From NCBI RefSeq assembly GCF_000308555.1, contig NZ_BAFY01000099.1, forward strand, positions 1-64,000: 64,000 bases of DNA, given 5' to 3'. Below the pieces are notes generated by a model. The model was given only the letters and a program-made list of their open reading frames with translations, searched no databases and was not told the origin of the DNA. Of the stretch, positions 27,910 to 35,882 are shown in pieces. The first letter of the stretch is position 1; each line of letters begins with the position of its first letter. The position numbers and the translations under genes are program-made. Source of the stretch: Nocardia cyriacigeorgica NBRC 100375. GTDB lineage: Bacteria > Actinomycetota > Actinomycetes > Mycobacteriales > Mycobacteriaceae.

Positions 27910-27964
27910 AGGTGGCACCAGGTGCAAGGCCCCGCCACCACGGCTCGAACACCTAGGACATCCG

Positions 27965-28825
27965 ATGCCCCGCACTCGCACCCGACTCGCCGCTGTGCTC
28001 GCGTTATCGATGCTGGCAGTGCCGTCGACGGCTGTGCATGCGGTTCCCGGGCCGTCCGCCGGAGCGGAGTACGTGGCGCTCGGTGACTCCGGCGCGGCGA
28101 CGGCGGGTGTAGTGGACATCGACTCGACAGCGCCATTGACGTGCGTCCGGTCGAACTCGAACGCGCCGACGCTGGTGGCGCGGCGACTCGGCCTCGAACT
28201 GGACGATCGGACGTGCAGCAGCGCCAAGATCCCGGATCTGCTGCGCTCGCAGGCTCCCGGTGTCGCGCCGCAGATGGAGGCGCTCGGCCCGAACACCCGG
28301 ATCGTGACCCTGCACATCGGCGCCAATGACGCCAACATGACCAGGCACATCCTCGGCGGCTGCCACGCCGGTATCGCGACCGGCGGCTGTGCCGCGGCCG
28401 CGGACCCGGCATGGAACGCCGAGATCGACGCCATCGCCCCCGCATACGCCACTGCCCTGGACGAGATCTCCCGCCGCGCACCGAATGCGACGATCTTCGT
28501 CGACGGCTGGCCGACCTACCTGGGCGAGTCCAGTTGCGCGGCGATGCTGGGCCTGCGTGACGCCGACGCGCCCTACATCCAGTCGAAGTTCGCCCGCCTC
28601 AACACCGTCGTCGCCCGCGAAGCCGCCGCGCACGGCGCGATCTACATCGACACCGTCGCAGCGTCACCGCCCGCGGGCATGTGCGCCGATCCGGCGGTGC
28701 GCTGGTTCGATCCGGTCATCGCCGACCAGACTCTGCTCCCGTATCACCCGACGTTGGAAGGCCACCGCGGTGTCGCCGACCTGATCGCTGCCGCGATCAC
28801 CGATTCCGGTGTCCTGAATCGCTGA
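27965..28825 (+). CDS. Secreted SGNH/GDSL-type lipase/esterase
   Basis: 286-residue hydrolase with a Sec signal peptide cleaved near AVHAVPG. Block I is EYVALGDSGAATAG with the catalytic serine in GDS, block III TLHIGANDANM gives the oxyanion Asn, and LPYHPTLEGHRG supplies the catalytic His. Related to the Streptomyces rimosus-type secreted lipases. It is followed after 31 bases by a second secreted lipase, suggesting one extracellular lipid-degrading operon. Confidence 0.88.
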   Translation: MPRTRTRLAAVLALSMLAVPSTAVHAVPGPSAGAEYVALGDSGAATAGVVDIDSTAPLTCVRSNSNAPTLVARRLGLELDDRTCSSAKIPDLLRSQAPGVAPQMEALGPNTRIVTLHIGANDANMTRHILGGCHAGIATGGCAAAADPAWNAEIDAIAPAYATALDEISRRAPNATIFVDGWPTYLGESSCAAMLGLRDADAPYIQSKFARLNTVVAREAAAHGAIYIDTVAASPPAGMCADPAVRWFDPVIADQTLLPYHPTLEGHRGVADLIAAAITDSGVLNR

Positions 28826-28856
28826 ACCACCCGATCGACACGAAGGATCCTCGACG

Positions 28857-29819
28857 ATGAGGCCGACCACCATCCGCCGCGTTTTCTTGGCCGCCGCCGC
28901 CGTCTGCCTGATGGCTTCCGGGACCGGCGTCTCCGCGGCCGCTCCCGAGCCGAGACCATCGGTGCAGACCGTCGAGGAGGCCTTGACCTGCACCGGCGAT
29001 CCCCGCACCGGACCGACCCCGCTGCTGCTGTTGCACGGAACCACCTCCTCTGCCGAGGCCAACTGGTCCTGGAACTGGGATCGCTACCTCGACGCACAGG
29101 GCTGGGCGCACTGCGATCTGCAATCACCCGGCAACGCCAACGGCGATATCCAGATCAACGGTGAATACGTCGCCCGCGCGATCGGTATCCTGGCCGAGCG
29201 CGCGGGCCGGCCGATCTCGATCCTCGGCCACAGCCAGGGCGGGATGGTGGCGCGCTGGGCATTCGCCTTCTGGCCGCACACCCGCGACCTGGTCGACGAC
29301 TACGTGGGGTTCTCCTCGTCGAATCACGGTTCCCGCAATCCGATCCAGGATTGCCGCAGCACCAAGGAATGCTCGGCGGCCAGGTGGCAGCAGACGGCAG
29401 GCTCGAATTTTCTCACCGCCCTCAACCGACAGCCCGAGACCTTCGCGCAGATCGACTACACGGTGGTCGCCACCACCTTGGACGAAATCGTGGTGCCGCA
29501 CACCTCGTCCTACCTCGCCGCCGGACCGAACGTGGCCAATGTGGCAGTGCAGGATCTGTGCCCGGGCAGGCTGGTCGAGCATTTCGGCATGGCCTACGAC
29601 AACACGGCCTTTCAGCTGGCGATCGACGCGTTCACCCATGAGGGACCGGCGGTGGTGGATCGAGTCGGCCGGTCGAGCTGCGGGCAGATGCTGATGCCCG
29701 GCGTCGACCCGGCCGCGTACGCACAGAACACCGCGATGGCATTGAACGTGACGGTCCAGTCGTCGCTGTCGGCGCCACGTCTCGGTGCGGAACCGCCGGT
29801 CATGCCGTACGCGGGCTGA
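28857..29819 (+). CDS. Secreted triacylglycerol lipase (alpha/beta hydrolase)
   Basis: 320-residue secreted lipase with an N-terminal signal peptide ending about AAAPEP. The oxyanion segment is LLLLHGTTSSAEANWSW, the nucleophile elbow ILGHSQGGMVARW, the catalytic Asp region is near TTLDEIVVP, and the His in RLVEHFGMAYD. The family is the Candida antarctica lipase B-like actinobacterial lipases. Cysteine pairs suggest disulfides. Co-directional with the preceding SGNH hydrolase. Confidence 0.88.
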   Translation: MRPTTIRRVFLAAAAVCLMASGTGVSAAAPEPRPSVQTVEEALTCTGDPRTGPTPLLLLHGTTSSAEANWSWNWDRYLDAQGWAHCDLQSPGNANGDIQINGEYVARAIGILAERAGRPISILGHSQGGMVARWAFAFWPHTRDLVDDYVGFSSSNHGSRNPIQDCRSTKECSAARWQQTAGSNFLTALNRQPETFAQIDYTVVATTLDEIVVPHTSSYLAAGPNVANVAVQDLCPGRLVEHFGMAYDNTAFQLAIDAFTHEGPAVVDRVGRSSCGQMLMPGVDPAAYAQNTAMALNVTVQSSLSAPRLGAEPPVMPYAG

Positions 29820-29874
29820 GCGGGACAGCCTCGGTGCCGAGCCGACAGCCGCCGGATCGCGGGTGTCGCGGCGC

Positions 29875-30066
29875 CTACATGTGCGGCCAGTCCGCCGGGA
29901 CCATCCGCTTCGCCTGCACCAGACGGATTTTCGCCTGATGCCGGATCGGGCAGTTGGTGGTCAGGCAATGCCGGTGCTTCTGCATCACCAGGTGGGCGGT
30001 GGTCACGTCCATGACGGGCAGGCGGGCGTGGCCGAGCAGCGGTTCCAGCATGGATTCGGTGATCAT
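29875..30066 (-). CDS. Small conserved actinobacterial protein with paired cysteines
   Basis: 63 residues; the segment HLVMQKHRHCLTTNCPIRHQ with two cysteines and a C-terminal GRM-P-D-like end (AKRMVPADWPHM) matches an uncharacterised small actinobacterial family as I remember it. Its ATG overlaps the stop of the preceding 112-residue gene (ATGA), so they are translated together. Not assigned a function. Confidence 0.65.
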   Translation of the reverse strand: MITESMLEPLLGHARLPVMDVTTAHLVMQKHRHCLTTNCPIRHQAKIRLVQAKRMVPADWPHM

Positions 30067-30401
30067 TCGAAGCTCTCCAGTTTCTTCAGCGGCCAGCGGG
30101 CATAGACGTGGAACGGATCCAGCGTGATCACATCGACGAGTTGCTCGAGCGCGCGGAACGCGTAATCGAGATGAACGAGCGAGGGCACGAACAGCGCTTC
30201 GGCGCGGTAGCGGCGAATCGCGTCGGCGGTGTCGGATTCCCAGAACGCGGGTTCGGGCCCGAACACCAGCAGCGGCTCGTGCAGGCGGTAACCGAGCCGA
30301 ACAGCCAGCCGGCGCATCCGCGTTTCGTCCCAGCGTGAGCAGCCCGGCGTCTCGTCCCGAAACCGGATGAGCCCCAGCGCGACCGGTGTATCGTCGTCCA
30401 C
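30063..30401 (-). CDS. Conserved hypothetical protein, resolvase-fold-like
   Basis: 112 residues from GTG 30401, which follows GAGG. The pattern VALGLIRFRDETPGCSRWDE, RRLAVRLGYRL, FVPSLVHLD and VDVITLDPFHVYARW recurs in many short Nocardia and Mycobacterium proteins. Alternation of strands and helices recalls the N-terminal fold of serine resolvases, but no catalytic serine motif is evident, so recombinase activity is not claimed. Operon with the 63-residue protein, divergent from a DUF5753 regulator. Confidence 0.65.
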   Translation of the reverse strand: MDDDTPVALGLIRFRDETPGCSRWDETRMRRLAVRLGYRLHEPLLVFGPEPAFWESDTADAIRRYRAEALFVPSLVHLDYAFRALEQLVDVITLDPFHVYARWPLKKLESFE

Positions 30402-30703
30402 ATCATCCTCACGATTCGTTGGGTGCCACCAGGGCCGGGGCGAGGGGCAATCGCCATCCGCAACCCGCGCTCCACGGCATCGTGCAGATGTCTGTTCCGG
30501 GGCTTTCGCAGGGGGCACATCCCCCGGAACAGCTGGCCCGGCCCTGGTGACCGGCGCCAGGAAAACACGGCTCTGCCAGCGGGTTCCAGTTTTCGAGGGA
30601 TGCTGAGATGAGTTCACCGGCTTCCCCAGAGGGCACTCCGTAGCGGCGCCGAATCCCATCCACGAATCGACCGCGAATCCATCCACGAGGGGGAAGGCGA
30701 ACG

Positions 30704-31561
30704 ATGACCACCAAGCCGGTGCCGACCAACATCCCGCGCAGGCAGCTCGGCCGGCAGCTACGGGAAATCCGCCAGGGCGCGGGGCTTTCCATCGAACATC
30801 TCGCCCGGCTGCTCGGGCGAGGAGCGACGACGGTGCAGAGATTGGAGACCGGGACGGCGAACACGATCCGGATCAGTGATCTGGAGGGGATCTGTGAGCT
30901 GTGTAATGCGGAGGAGAAGCTGGCAGGGTTGGTGAAGCTGGCGGAGCAAGCGGGGGAGCCGGATCAAGGGTGGTGGCATCAGTACGCCGAAGTGCTCAAT
31001 GAAAACTTCGCGCCGTATCTGAGCCTCGAGGCGAACGCGATGAAGGTAACCCAGTATCAGTGCGGACTGGTTCCCGGACTACTGCAAGTCCCGGACTACA
31101 CGCGCGCCCTCGGTAAGTTGGCAGACAGCCCTCCCGAGGAGACCGAGGATCAGGTTCGCATCCGAGCCAAGCGCCAGCGCGTGCTCCATCGCACCAGGAG
31201 CCCGTTGCCGTACGACGTTCTTGTCGAGGAGGCAGTGCTGCGAAGGATCGTGAGTAGCCGGGCGGTGATGGCGCAGCAGCTCAAGGCGCTCGCAGACGTA
31301 CCCGCCAACGTCGAATTCCGAGTGGTTCCGATCGGCGCTCCGTGTCCCCATCCAAACCAGGTGAACTCATTCGTCATTCTCGACCTGGCGAGCGAACCGT
31401 CGGTGGTCCACCTCGAACAGCTGAGCTCGAGCATCTACTACGACCGCCCGCGGACGGTCCACGAATATCGCCGAGCACACGAGGCATTCAAGCGAGTAGC
31501 GTTGTCCGTGCCGGACAGTAAACGTTTACTCAGGCAGATCGCGAGGGAGTACAAGGCGTGA
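30704..31561 (+). CDS. Scr1-type helix-turn-helix regulator (XRE plus DUF5753)
   Basis: 285-residue regulator. N-terminal XRE domain (LGRQLREIRQGAGLSIEHLA, LLGRGATTVQRLETG) then the DUF5753 domain (YLSLEANAMKVTQYQCGLVP, then LLQVPDYTRA). Very common in actinobacteria and always followed by a DUF397 gene, as here, with a GTGA overlap. In Streptomyces coelicolor the Scr1/Scr2 pair behaves as a toxin-antitoxin-like module with effects on antibiotic production. The ribosome site GGGGGAAGG precedes ATG 30704. Confidence 0.88.
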   Translation: MTTKPVPTNIPRRQLGRQLREIRQGAGLSIEHLARLLGRGATTVQRLETGTANTIRISDLEGICELCNAEEKLAGLVKLAEQAGEPDQGWWHQYAEVLNENFAPYLSLEANAMKVTQYQCGLVPGLLQVPDYTRALGKLADSPPEETEDQVRIRAKRQRVLHRTRSPLPYDVLVEEAVLRRIVSSRAVMAQQLKALADVPANVEFRVVPIGAPCPHPNQVNSFVILDLASEPSVVHLEQLSSSIYYDRPRTVHEYRRAHEAFKRVALSVPDSKRLLRQIAREYKA

Positions 31562-31761
31562 ACGTCGATCTTTCGGGCGCTCGATGGTTCAAATCCACGC
31601 GCAGTGGCAACGGTGGCGAATGCGTCGAAGTAGCCCACCTCACCGCCCACGTCGCCGTCCGAGACTCCAAAAACCCCACCGGCCCAGCCCTCATCTTCAC
31701 CCCCTCCACCTGGGACGCCTTCCTCACCCGAACCCGCACCGGCCTCACCCTCCCCAAGTAA
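31558..31761 (+). CDS. DUF397 protein, partner of the Scr1-type regulator
   Basis: 67-residue protein with the full DUF397 signature: WFKSTRSGNGGECVEVA, VAVRDSKNPTGPALIF, and TWDAFL. It overlaps the regulator stop by four bases. In the characterised pair the DUF397 protein is the small toxin-like partner counteracted by the regulator; many copies occur per genome and their real roles are unsettled. Confidence 0.88.
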   Translation: MNVDLSGARWFKSTRSGNGGECVEVAHLTAHVAVRDSKNPTGPALIFTPSTWDAFLTRTRTGLTLPK

Positions 31762-31884
31762 CCCCCGCTCAGGCGGCGACGAGTGGTACATGAGGCAGGC
31801 CGCACCGGCGTGCCACCAGCCGCATGTACCGCTCGTCGCGCCCTATGGGTGCGGGGTCGACGCCTCTGGGGCGAGCGTCGTGTG

Positions 31885-32196
31885 CTAGGCGATGCGGTAG
31901 GACTGGTCGCCGAATCGCGCTATGACCTCGAAGGAGCCACCTAGTCCCTCGACGTACTTGCGGATGGTCTCGATCTTCGAGTGCTCGATCCCGCCGTTCT
32001 CGATCTTGGACACGGTGCGCTGGCCGACGCCGATCTGCTTGCCGAGATCGGTTTGATTCAACTGCTGCGCTTCCCGTAGCTCGGCGAGACGGTACGCGCG
32101 CTCGATCGTCCGCATTTCGTGGCGGACCGCTGCTATACGGGACTGATCGTAGCCACCGCGCGGATGCCGCGTCTGGTCGCTCGTGTACAGCTCCAT
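31885..32196 (-). CDS. higA: HigA-like antitoxin (XRE family)
   Basis: 103-residue helix-turn-helix protein: LREAQQLNQTDLGKQIGVGQ and RTVSKIENGGIEHSKIETIR give the XRE domain, followed by a short strand-rich tail. It is encoded directly after the toxin-like gene with a one-base overlap (TGATG), the toxin-first order of HigBA. It should neutralise the toxin and repress the promoter at 32558-32582. An internal ATG (MRTIERAYRL) is a possible shorter start. Confidence 0.85.
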   Translation of the reverse strand: MELYTSDQTRHPRGGYDQSRIAAVRHEMRTIERAYRLAELREAQQLNQTDLGKQIGVGQRTVSKIENGGIEHSKIETIRKYVEGLGGSFEVIARFGDQSYRIA

Positions 32197-32537
32197 CAGC
32201 CCAACCCTTCTAGATGTTCGTCGTATATCCGATCTGCGATCGGTATGTTCTTTTCGTACCACTCTTTCCACTTGTTGGTTTTGTCTCCGGCTATGAGGAA
32301 GATCGCCGAACGCTGTGGGTCGAAGGCGAAGATGATTCTGGCGTGTGATCCCGGGATGCGGAGTTCTTTCATGTTCGAGTGTCGGGAGGCCCGGAGGGTG
32401 TCGACCCATGGCCGGCCGACTCCTGGCCCGCGCTCCTCCAGCTCCTGGCGTGCGGCCTCGTAGTGGTCGTATGTTTCTTCGTCCAGGCTTTCAATCCAGT
32501 CGAAGACCTGCTTGGTGAGTCGGATGGTCCAAGCCAC
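32196..32537 (-). CDS. higB: HigB-like toxin (RelE/ParE superfamily, Gp49 type)
   Basis: 113-residue basic protein of the phage-derived Gp49/HigB family: KELRIPGSHARIIFAFDPQR and FLIAGDKTNKWKEWYEKNIP are the conserved core of ribosome-dependent mRNA interferases. GTG 32537 has a nearby TGGAG. Genomic order toxin then antitoxin matches HigBA. The island position beside variable genes fits a mobile stabilising module. Confidence 0.85.
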   Translation of the reverse strand: MAWTIRLTKQVFDWIESLDEETYDHYEAARQELEERGPGVGRPWVDTLRASRHSNMKELRIPGSHARIIFAFDPQRSAIFLIAGDKTNKWKEWYEKNIPIADRIYDEHLEGLG

Positions 32538-32557
32538 CTGCTCCAGAGTACCGCCTG

Positions 32558-32582
32558 TAGGGTCTAGAGTCTATAGGGTCTA
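32558..32582. promoter_or_regulatory. Direct repeats in the higBA promoter
   Basis: TAGGGTCTA occurs twice (32558-32566 and 32574-32582) with the related GAGTCTA between. On the minus strand these lie 21-45 bases upstream of the toxin start and include TATAGA, a plausible -10 element. They probably form the HigA operator. This is the most AT-rich short stretch of its neighbourhood. Confidence 0.55.
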
Positions 32583-32602
32583 AATTCGTATCTCGGTGGC
32601 TT

Positions 32603-33298
32603 TCACCTGGCGGCGAGGACGCTGGGGGAGAGGCGGCCGACGATGGCGGGGGCCTGGTGGATGAGGGTGTTGTCGGTGAGGGCTTCGATCATGAAGAGGG
32701 CGAAGTCGGTGCGGCGGGTGCGGTTGGTGGCGAGGATGGGGTCGCCGACGTGGGGGCTCCAGACGGGGAGGCCCTGGCTTTCGCCTTCTTCGAGGTCGCT
32801 GGCGCGGACCAGGGTCCAGCGGCGGTCGCTGGCGTAGATGCGGTGGGCGGCCTCCACCTGGTCGTCGATTTCGACCGCGCGGACCAGGCGGGCCAGCCAG
32901 GTGGTGATCCGGACGATGGTCTTGAACTGCCAGGTGTAGGTGTCGTTGTCGTCACGGGCTACGTGCCAGCCACAGGAAAAGATTAGGCGCGCATCGGCTT
33001 CGGCGTAATCGAGGACGGCCTGTGCGGTACCGGAGGAGTACTGCTGGATGCCCCAGGGCGCCAGCACGGTCAGCACGCCGTCGCAGCCGGCCACCGCCTC
33101 GCGGATCACCTCGCGGTCGTTGGTGGGTCCGGGGACGATGGTGATGCGATCGGCGTATTCGGCCAGCTTCGGCACGCTTTTCTCCCGGCAGACACCGACG
33201 ACCTCGTAACCCCGATCCAGGGCATGGCGAACCATGTACTGCCCGAGCTTGCCCGAGGCGCCGACAATGCACACCTTCTGAATCCGATCCGAGCTCAT
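32603..33298 (-). CDS. NAD(P)-binding protein, NmrA/SDR-a like
   Basis: 231-residue atypical SDR: KVCIVGASGKLGQYMVRHAL is the Rossmann loop, VLTVLAPWGIQQYSSG the region after strand 4. No classical Tyr-Lys pair is evident, as in NmrA and biliverdin-reductase-like proteins that sense redox or reduce small compounds. ATG 33298 is chosen. It is divergent from a TetR gene across an intergenic region with two TetR-type operators, and is therefore the likely regulated target. Confidence 0.82.
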   Translation of the reverse strand: MSSDRIQKVCIVGASGKLGQYMVRHALDRGYEVVGVCREKSVPKLAEYADRITIVPGPTNDREVIREAVAGCDGVLTVLAPWGIQQYSSGTAQAVLDYAEADARLIFSCGWHVARDDNDTYTWQFKTIVRITTWLARLVRAVEIDDQVEAAHRIYASDRRWTLVRASDLEEGESQGLPVWSPHVGDPILATNRTRRTDFALFMIEALTDNTLIHQAPAIVGRLSPSVLAAR

Positions 33299-33325
33299 GT
33301 CCGCACTCCTGCCTGTCACGGTGAA

Positions 33326-33363
33326 ACTTACGTTGTAAGTCACGGTAGACTTACGGTGTAAGT
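33326..33363. promoter_or_regulatory. Two tandem TetR operators
   Basis: ACTTAC-GTT-GTAAGT (33326-33340) and ACTTAC-GGT-GTAAGT (33349-33363) are two perfect 6-3-6 dyads with centres 23 bases apart, about two helical turns. They occupy most of the 87 bases between the NAD-binding gene and the TetR gene. Two dimers binding on one face would control both genes. Confidence 0.85.
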
Positions 33364-33385
33364 GCGTCAAGGGCGGAGGAAACGG

Positions 33386-34072
33386 ATGGGCGAACAGGGC
33401 ACGCGCCGCAAGCGCGCCGATCGGGCGCCGCTGAGCAGGGGCCGGGTGATCGACGCGGCGATGCGGCTCGCCGACGAGAAGGGCGCGGCCGGGGTCACGA
33501 TGCGCGCGGTCGCGGCCGGGCTCGGCGTGGAGGCGATGTCGCTGTACAACCATGTGGCCGGTCGCGACGACATCCTCGACGGAATGGTCGACGCGGTCTT
33601 CGGCGAGATCGACCTTCCCGCTGCGGGTCCGGACTGGAAGTCGGCCATGCGCGAGCGCGCCCACTCCACGCGCGCGGCGCTACGGCGACACCGCTGGGCC
33701 GTCGGCATGCTGGATTCCCGCAGCCATCCGGGGCCCGCCACCCTGCGTCATCACGACGCGGTGCTCGGCGTGCTGCGCGCCGGTGGCTTCTCGACAGCGA
33801 TGGCCGCCCACGCCTTTTCGGTGATCGACAGCTACCTCTACGGTTTCGTGCTCCAGGAACTGAGCCTGCCGTTCCGTAACCGCGCCGAACTCGACGAGGT
33901 CGCCACCGGCATCCTGTCCGACGCGCCGGCCGAGGAATACCCGCACCTCACCGAACTCATCGCCGACCAAGCGCTGCGGCGGGACTACTCCTACGCCGAC
34001 GAATTCGAGTTCGGGCTGACCCTGATCCTGGACGCGCTGCACCCGGATGGCGCACCTGAGCCCCGCGCCTGA
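33386..34072 (+). CDS. TetR-family repressor (TetR_C_1 type)
   Basis: 228-residue repressor. HTH: AAMRLADEKGAAGVTMRAVA, LGVEAMSLYNHVAGRDDIL; the AMSLYNHV recognition helix is typical of the TetR_C_1 class regulating flavin or NAD-dependent drug-modifying enzymes. ATG 33386 follows GGAGGA. It is divergent from the NAD-binding protein and separated from it by two near-identical operators, so autoregulation with control of that gene is expected. Confidence 0.9.
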   Translation: MGEQGTRRKRADRAPLSRGRVIDAAMRLADEKGAAGVTMRAVAAGLGVEAMSLYNHVAGRDDILDGMVDAVFGEIDLPAAGPDWKSAMRERAHSTRAALRRHRWAVGMLDSRSHPGPATLRHHDAVLGVLRAGGFSTAMAAHAFSVIDSYLYGFVLQELSLPFRNRAELDEVATGILSDAPAEEYPHLTELIADQALRRDYSYADEFEFGLTLILDALHPDGAPEPRA

Positions 34073-34153
34073 CGGTACTGAAGGCCCGGCTCCGTCAAAA
34101 AGCTCATTCGCGCGGCCGGGCGGTTCACGTCGAGTGCGCCGGGTGCGCGAACC

Positions 34154-34444
34154 TCAGCGGTCGGCGGAGGGGCGCGGCGGATGACCGTCCGGGCCGACCG
34201 GCGGCGGGCACGGCCTGCCGTCGGCGCCGATCGGAGGTGGCAGCGGCTTACCGTCCGGACCGATCGGAGGTGGCAGCGGCCTGCCGTCGGGTCCCAGCGG
34301 CGGGGGCGGGCAGCCCTCGCCCGGGACGACTGCCGGCGCGACCGGCGCGGTGCCGGTGGGCGTGCCAAGGGCCGATCCGGCGCCGATAACGCCGAAGCCG
34401 GCGATCGCGGCGGCGACGAGAACGCTCGCGGTCCGAAGCCTCAT
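34154..34444 (-). CDS. Small exported proline-rich repeat protein
   Basis: 96 residues: a signal peptide (ASVLVAAAIAGFGVIGAGSA) then four tandem 11-residue repeats of the type P-x-G-P-D-G-x-P-x-P-P (34169-34300). Such extended polyproline tails occur in secreted cell-wall or surface proteins. Unrecognised beyond that. It is divergent from the arylamine N-acetyltransferase gene, and a Crp-type site lies between the two. Confidence 0.72.
   Translation of the reverse strand: MRLRTASVLVAAAIAGFGVIGAGSALGTPTGTAPVAPAVVPGEGCPPPPLGPDGRPLPPPIGPDGKPLPPPIGADGRPCPPPVGPDGHPPRPSADR
34169..34300. repeat. Four 33-bp tandem repeats coding for PxGPDGxPxPP
   Basis: In-frame array of four 33-bp units inside the proline-rich gene, encoding PLGPDGRPLPP, PIGPDGKPLPP, PIGADGRPCPP and PVGPDGHPPRP. 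Units two and three are nearly identical at DNA level, so copy number may vary between strains. Confidence 0.8.
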
Positions 34445-34525
34445 GATGTGATCCTCACTCGAATGTGGTTGTCCTACAACGGCTTGGACGCAGGCGCTGG
34501 CCTCCGGTTCCCTCCGGGTCTGCAA

Positions 34526-34541
34526 TGTGACGGCAATCACA
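34526..34541. promoter_or_regulatory. Crp/GlxR-type binding site
   Basis: TGTGACGGCAATCACA fits TGTGA-N6-TCACA exactly, the consensus for cAMP receptor proteins (Crp, corynebacterial GlxR, mycobacterial Rv3676). One more complementary base pair on each side extends the dyad to ATGTGA/TCACAT. It lies 97 bases upstream of the N-acetyltransferase and 81 upstream of the proline-rich gene. A smaller dyad GTTGT-N3-ACAAC lies at 34468-34480. Confidence 0.75.
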
Positions 34542-34638
34542 TCAGTCCGTTCGGTGCTGAGGGCCGGGTCCGCCGGAACATGCTCGCGCCCCATCGGGTT
34601 GTCCGAGACGACGACACGGCGAGGAAACGAGGACACCG

Positions 34639-35505
34639 ATGAGCAAGCCCGCAGACCCGGCCTACCACTGGAACGGCGACGACCTGGACCTGGAGGCGTA
34701 CCTGTCCCGGATCGGGTTCGACGGCGAGCGCGCACCCACCGTCGCGACACTGCGGGCGCTGGTGGCCGCGCACACCACCTCGATCCCGTTCGAGAACTTC
34801 GAGGCGGTGCTCGGCAGGCCGGTGCCGCTGGATCTGGAAACGTTGCAGGACAAGCTGGTCCGCCGGCGGCGCGGCGGGTACTGCTATGAGAACGTCGGGC
34901 TGTTCGCCGCGGCGCTGGAACGACTCGGATTCGGCGTCACCGGGCTCAGCGGCCGGGTGACGATGGGCTCGGGTGGCCTGCGCCCGGCGACGCATGCGCT
35001 GCTGCGCGTCACCACCACCGACGACGACCGGGTGTGGATCGTCGACGTCGGATTCGGCGCGGGACCGGCCGCACCATATGAACTCGCCGATTCCGGCGGC
35101 GAATTCACCCTCGGTGAATGGAAGTTCCGCCTCGAACACGGCACCGGCGAACTCGGCAGCGACCTGTGGACACTGCATCAGTTCGCCCGAGACGGCTGGG
35201 TCGACCGCTACAACTTCACCCTGAACCCGCAATACCGCATCGATTTCGAAGTCGGCAACCACTTCGTCTCGACCTCGCCGCGTTCGCCGTTCACCCAGCG
35301 CCCCTTCGTGCAACGCTTCCACCCCGCTGCCCACCACATCCTCGACGGAGCCACCTGGACCACCGAATACCCCGACGGCACCAGCGAAACCCGCGACGTG
35401 GAACTCGGCGAACTGTCCAAAGTGCTGACCGAAGTCTTCGATATCGACCTCACCGAGGAGGACGCGAAGGCGGTGATTTCCGCCCCCTGGACCGTGCGCG
35501 GGTGA
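34639..35505 (+). CDS. nat: Arylamine N-acetyltransferase
   Basis: 288-residue cytosolic NAT that moves acetyl or propionyl groups from CoA to arylamines and hydrazines such as isoniazid. The triad is visible: Cys82 in RRRGGYCYENVGLF, His in RPATHALLRV, Asp in VWIVDVGFGAGP. Length fits the family (about 275-285). In mycobacteria NAT lies in a cholesterol-catabolism operon; here it is alone, divergent from a proline-rich secreted protein, with a Crp-type site upstream. Confidence 0.95.
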   Translation: MSKPADPAYHWNGDDLDLEAYLSRIGFDGERAPTVATLRALVAAHTTSIPFENFEAVLGRPVPLDLETLQDKLVRRRRGGYCYENVGLFAAALERLGFGVTGLSGRVTMGSGGLRPATHALLRVTTTDDDRVWIVDVGFGAGPAAPYELADSGGEFTLGEWKFRLEHGTGELGSDLWTLHQFARDGWVDRYNFTLNPQYRIDFEVGNHFVSTSPRSPFTQRPFVQRFHPAAHHILDGATWTTEYPDGTSETRDVELGELSKVLTEVFDIDLTEEDAKAVISAPWTVRG

Positions 35506-35678
35506 GCACGGCCGCCGACTCGGCCGCCGCGAGTGGGGCGCGGCCGGTCAGCCCGTCGGCGCTCTCGCCGCGCATCGAGAAAACGCCGGAACTCCGGTAA
35601 TGCGATCCAGAAAACCGCTGGTCAGATAGGTTGCAGGCGTTGATCAAGTGTTTCCGTATCGATTCGAGAAGGAGTCAC

Positions 35679-35882
35679 ATGATTCACAAAACCGCCGGCG
35701 CGATCGCAGCCGGACTGTTCACCGCCACCGTGTCGATCGCACTGGCCGCGGGTACCGCGACGGCAGACCCGCAGCAATATCCGAATCCCTATCCGGGAAC
35801 GCCCGAGGGTAGCAACGGACAACCCCAGGTCCCGGCAGATTCCAACTCGACCACACAGCAGCCGAAATCCGAACGTGAGTAG
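35679..35882 (+). CDS. Small secreted protein, probably cut short by an amber stop
   Basis: 67 residues from ATG 35679 with ribosome site GAAGGAG: a signal peptide (AIAAGLFTATVSIALAAGTA) then a Pro/Gln/Asn-rich mature part. The frame stops at TAG 35880-35882 but continues open for 25 codons as LLERCKTLPTYYQWKCYRDA and on to TGA 35958-35960. That extension has two cysteines and normal protein composition, so a 93-residue protein may be the ancestral form. Family not recognised. Confidence 0.7.
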   Translation: MIHKTAGAIAAGLFTATVSIALAAGTATADPQQYPNPYPGTPEGSNGQPQVPADSNSTTQQPKSERE

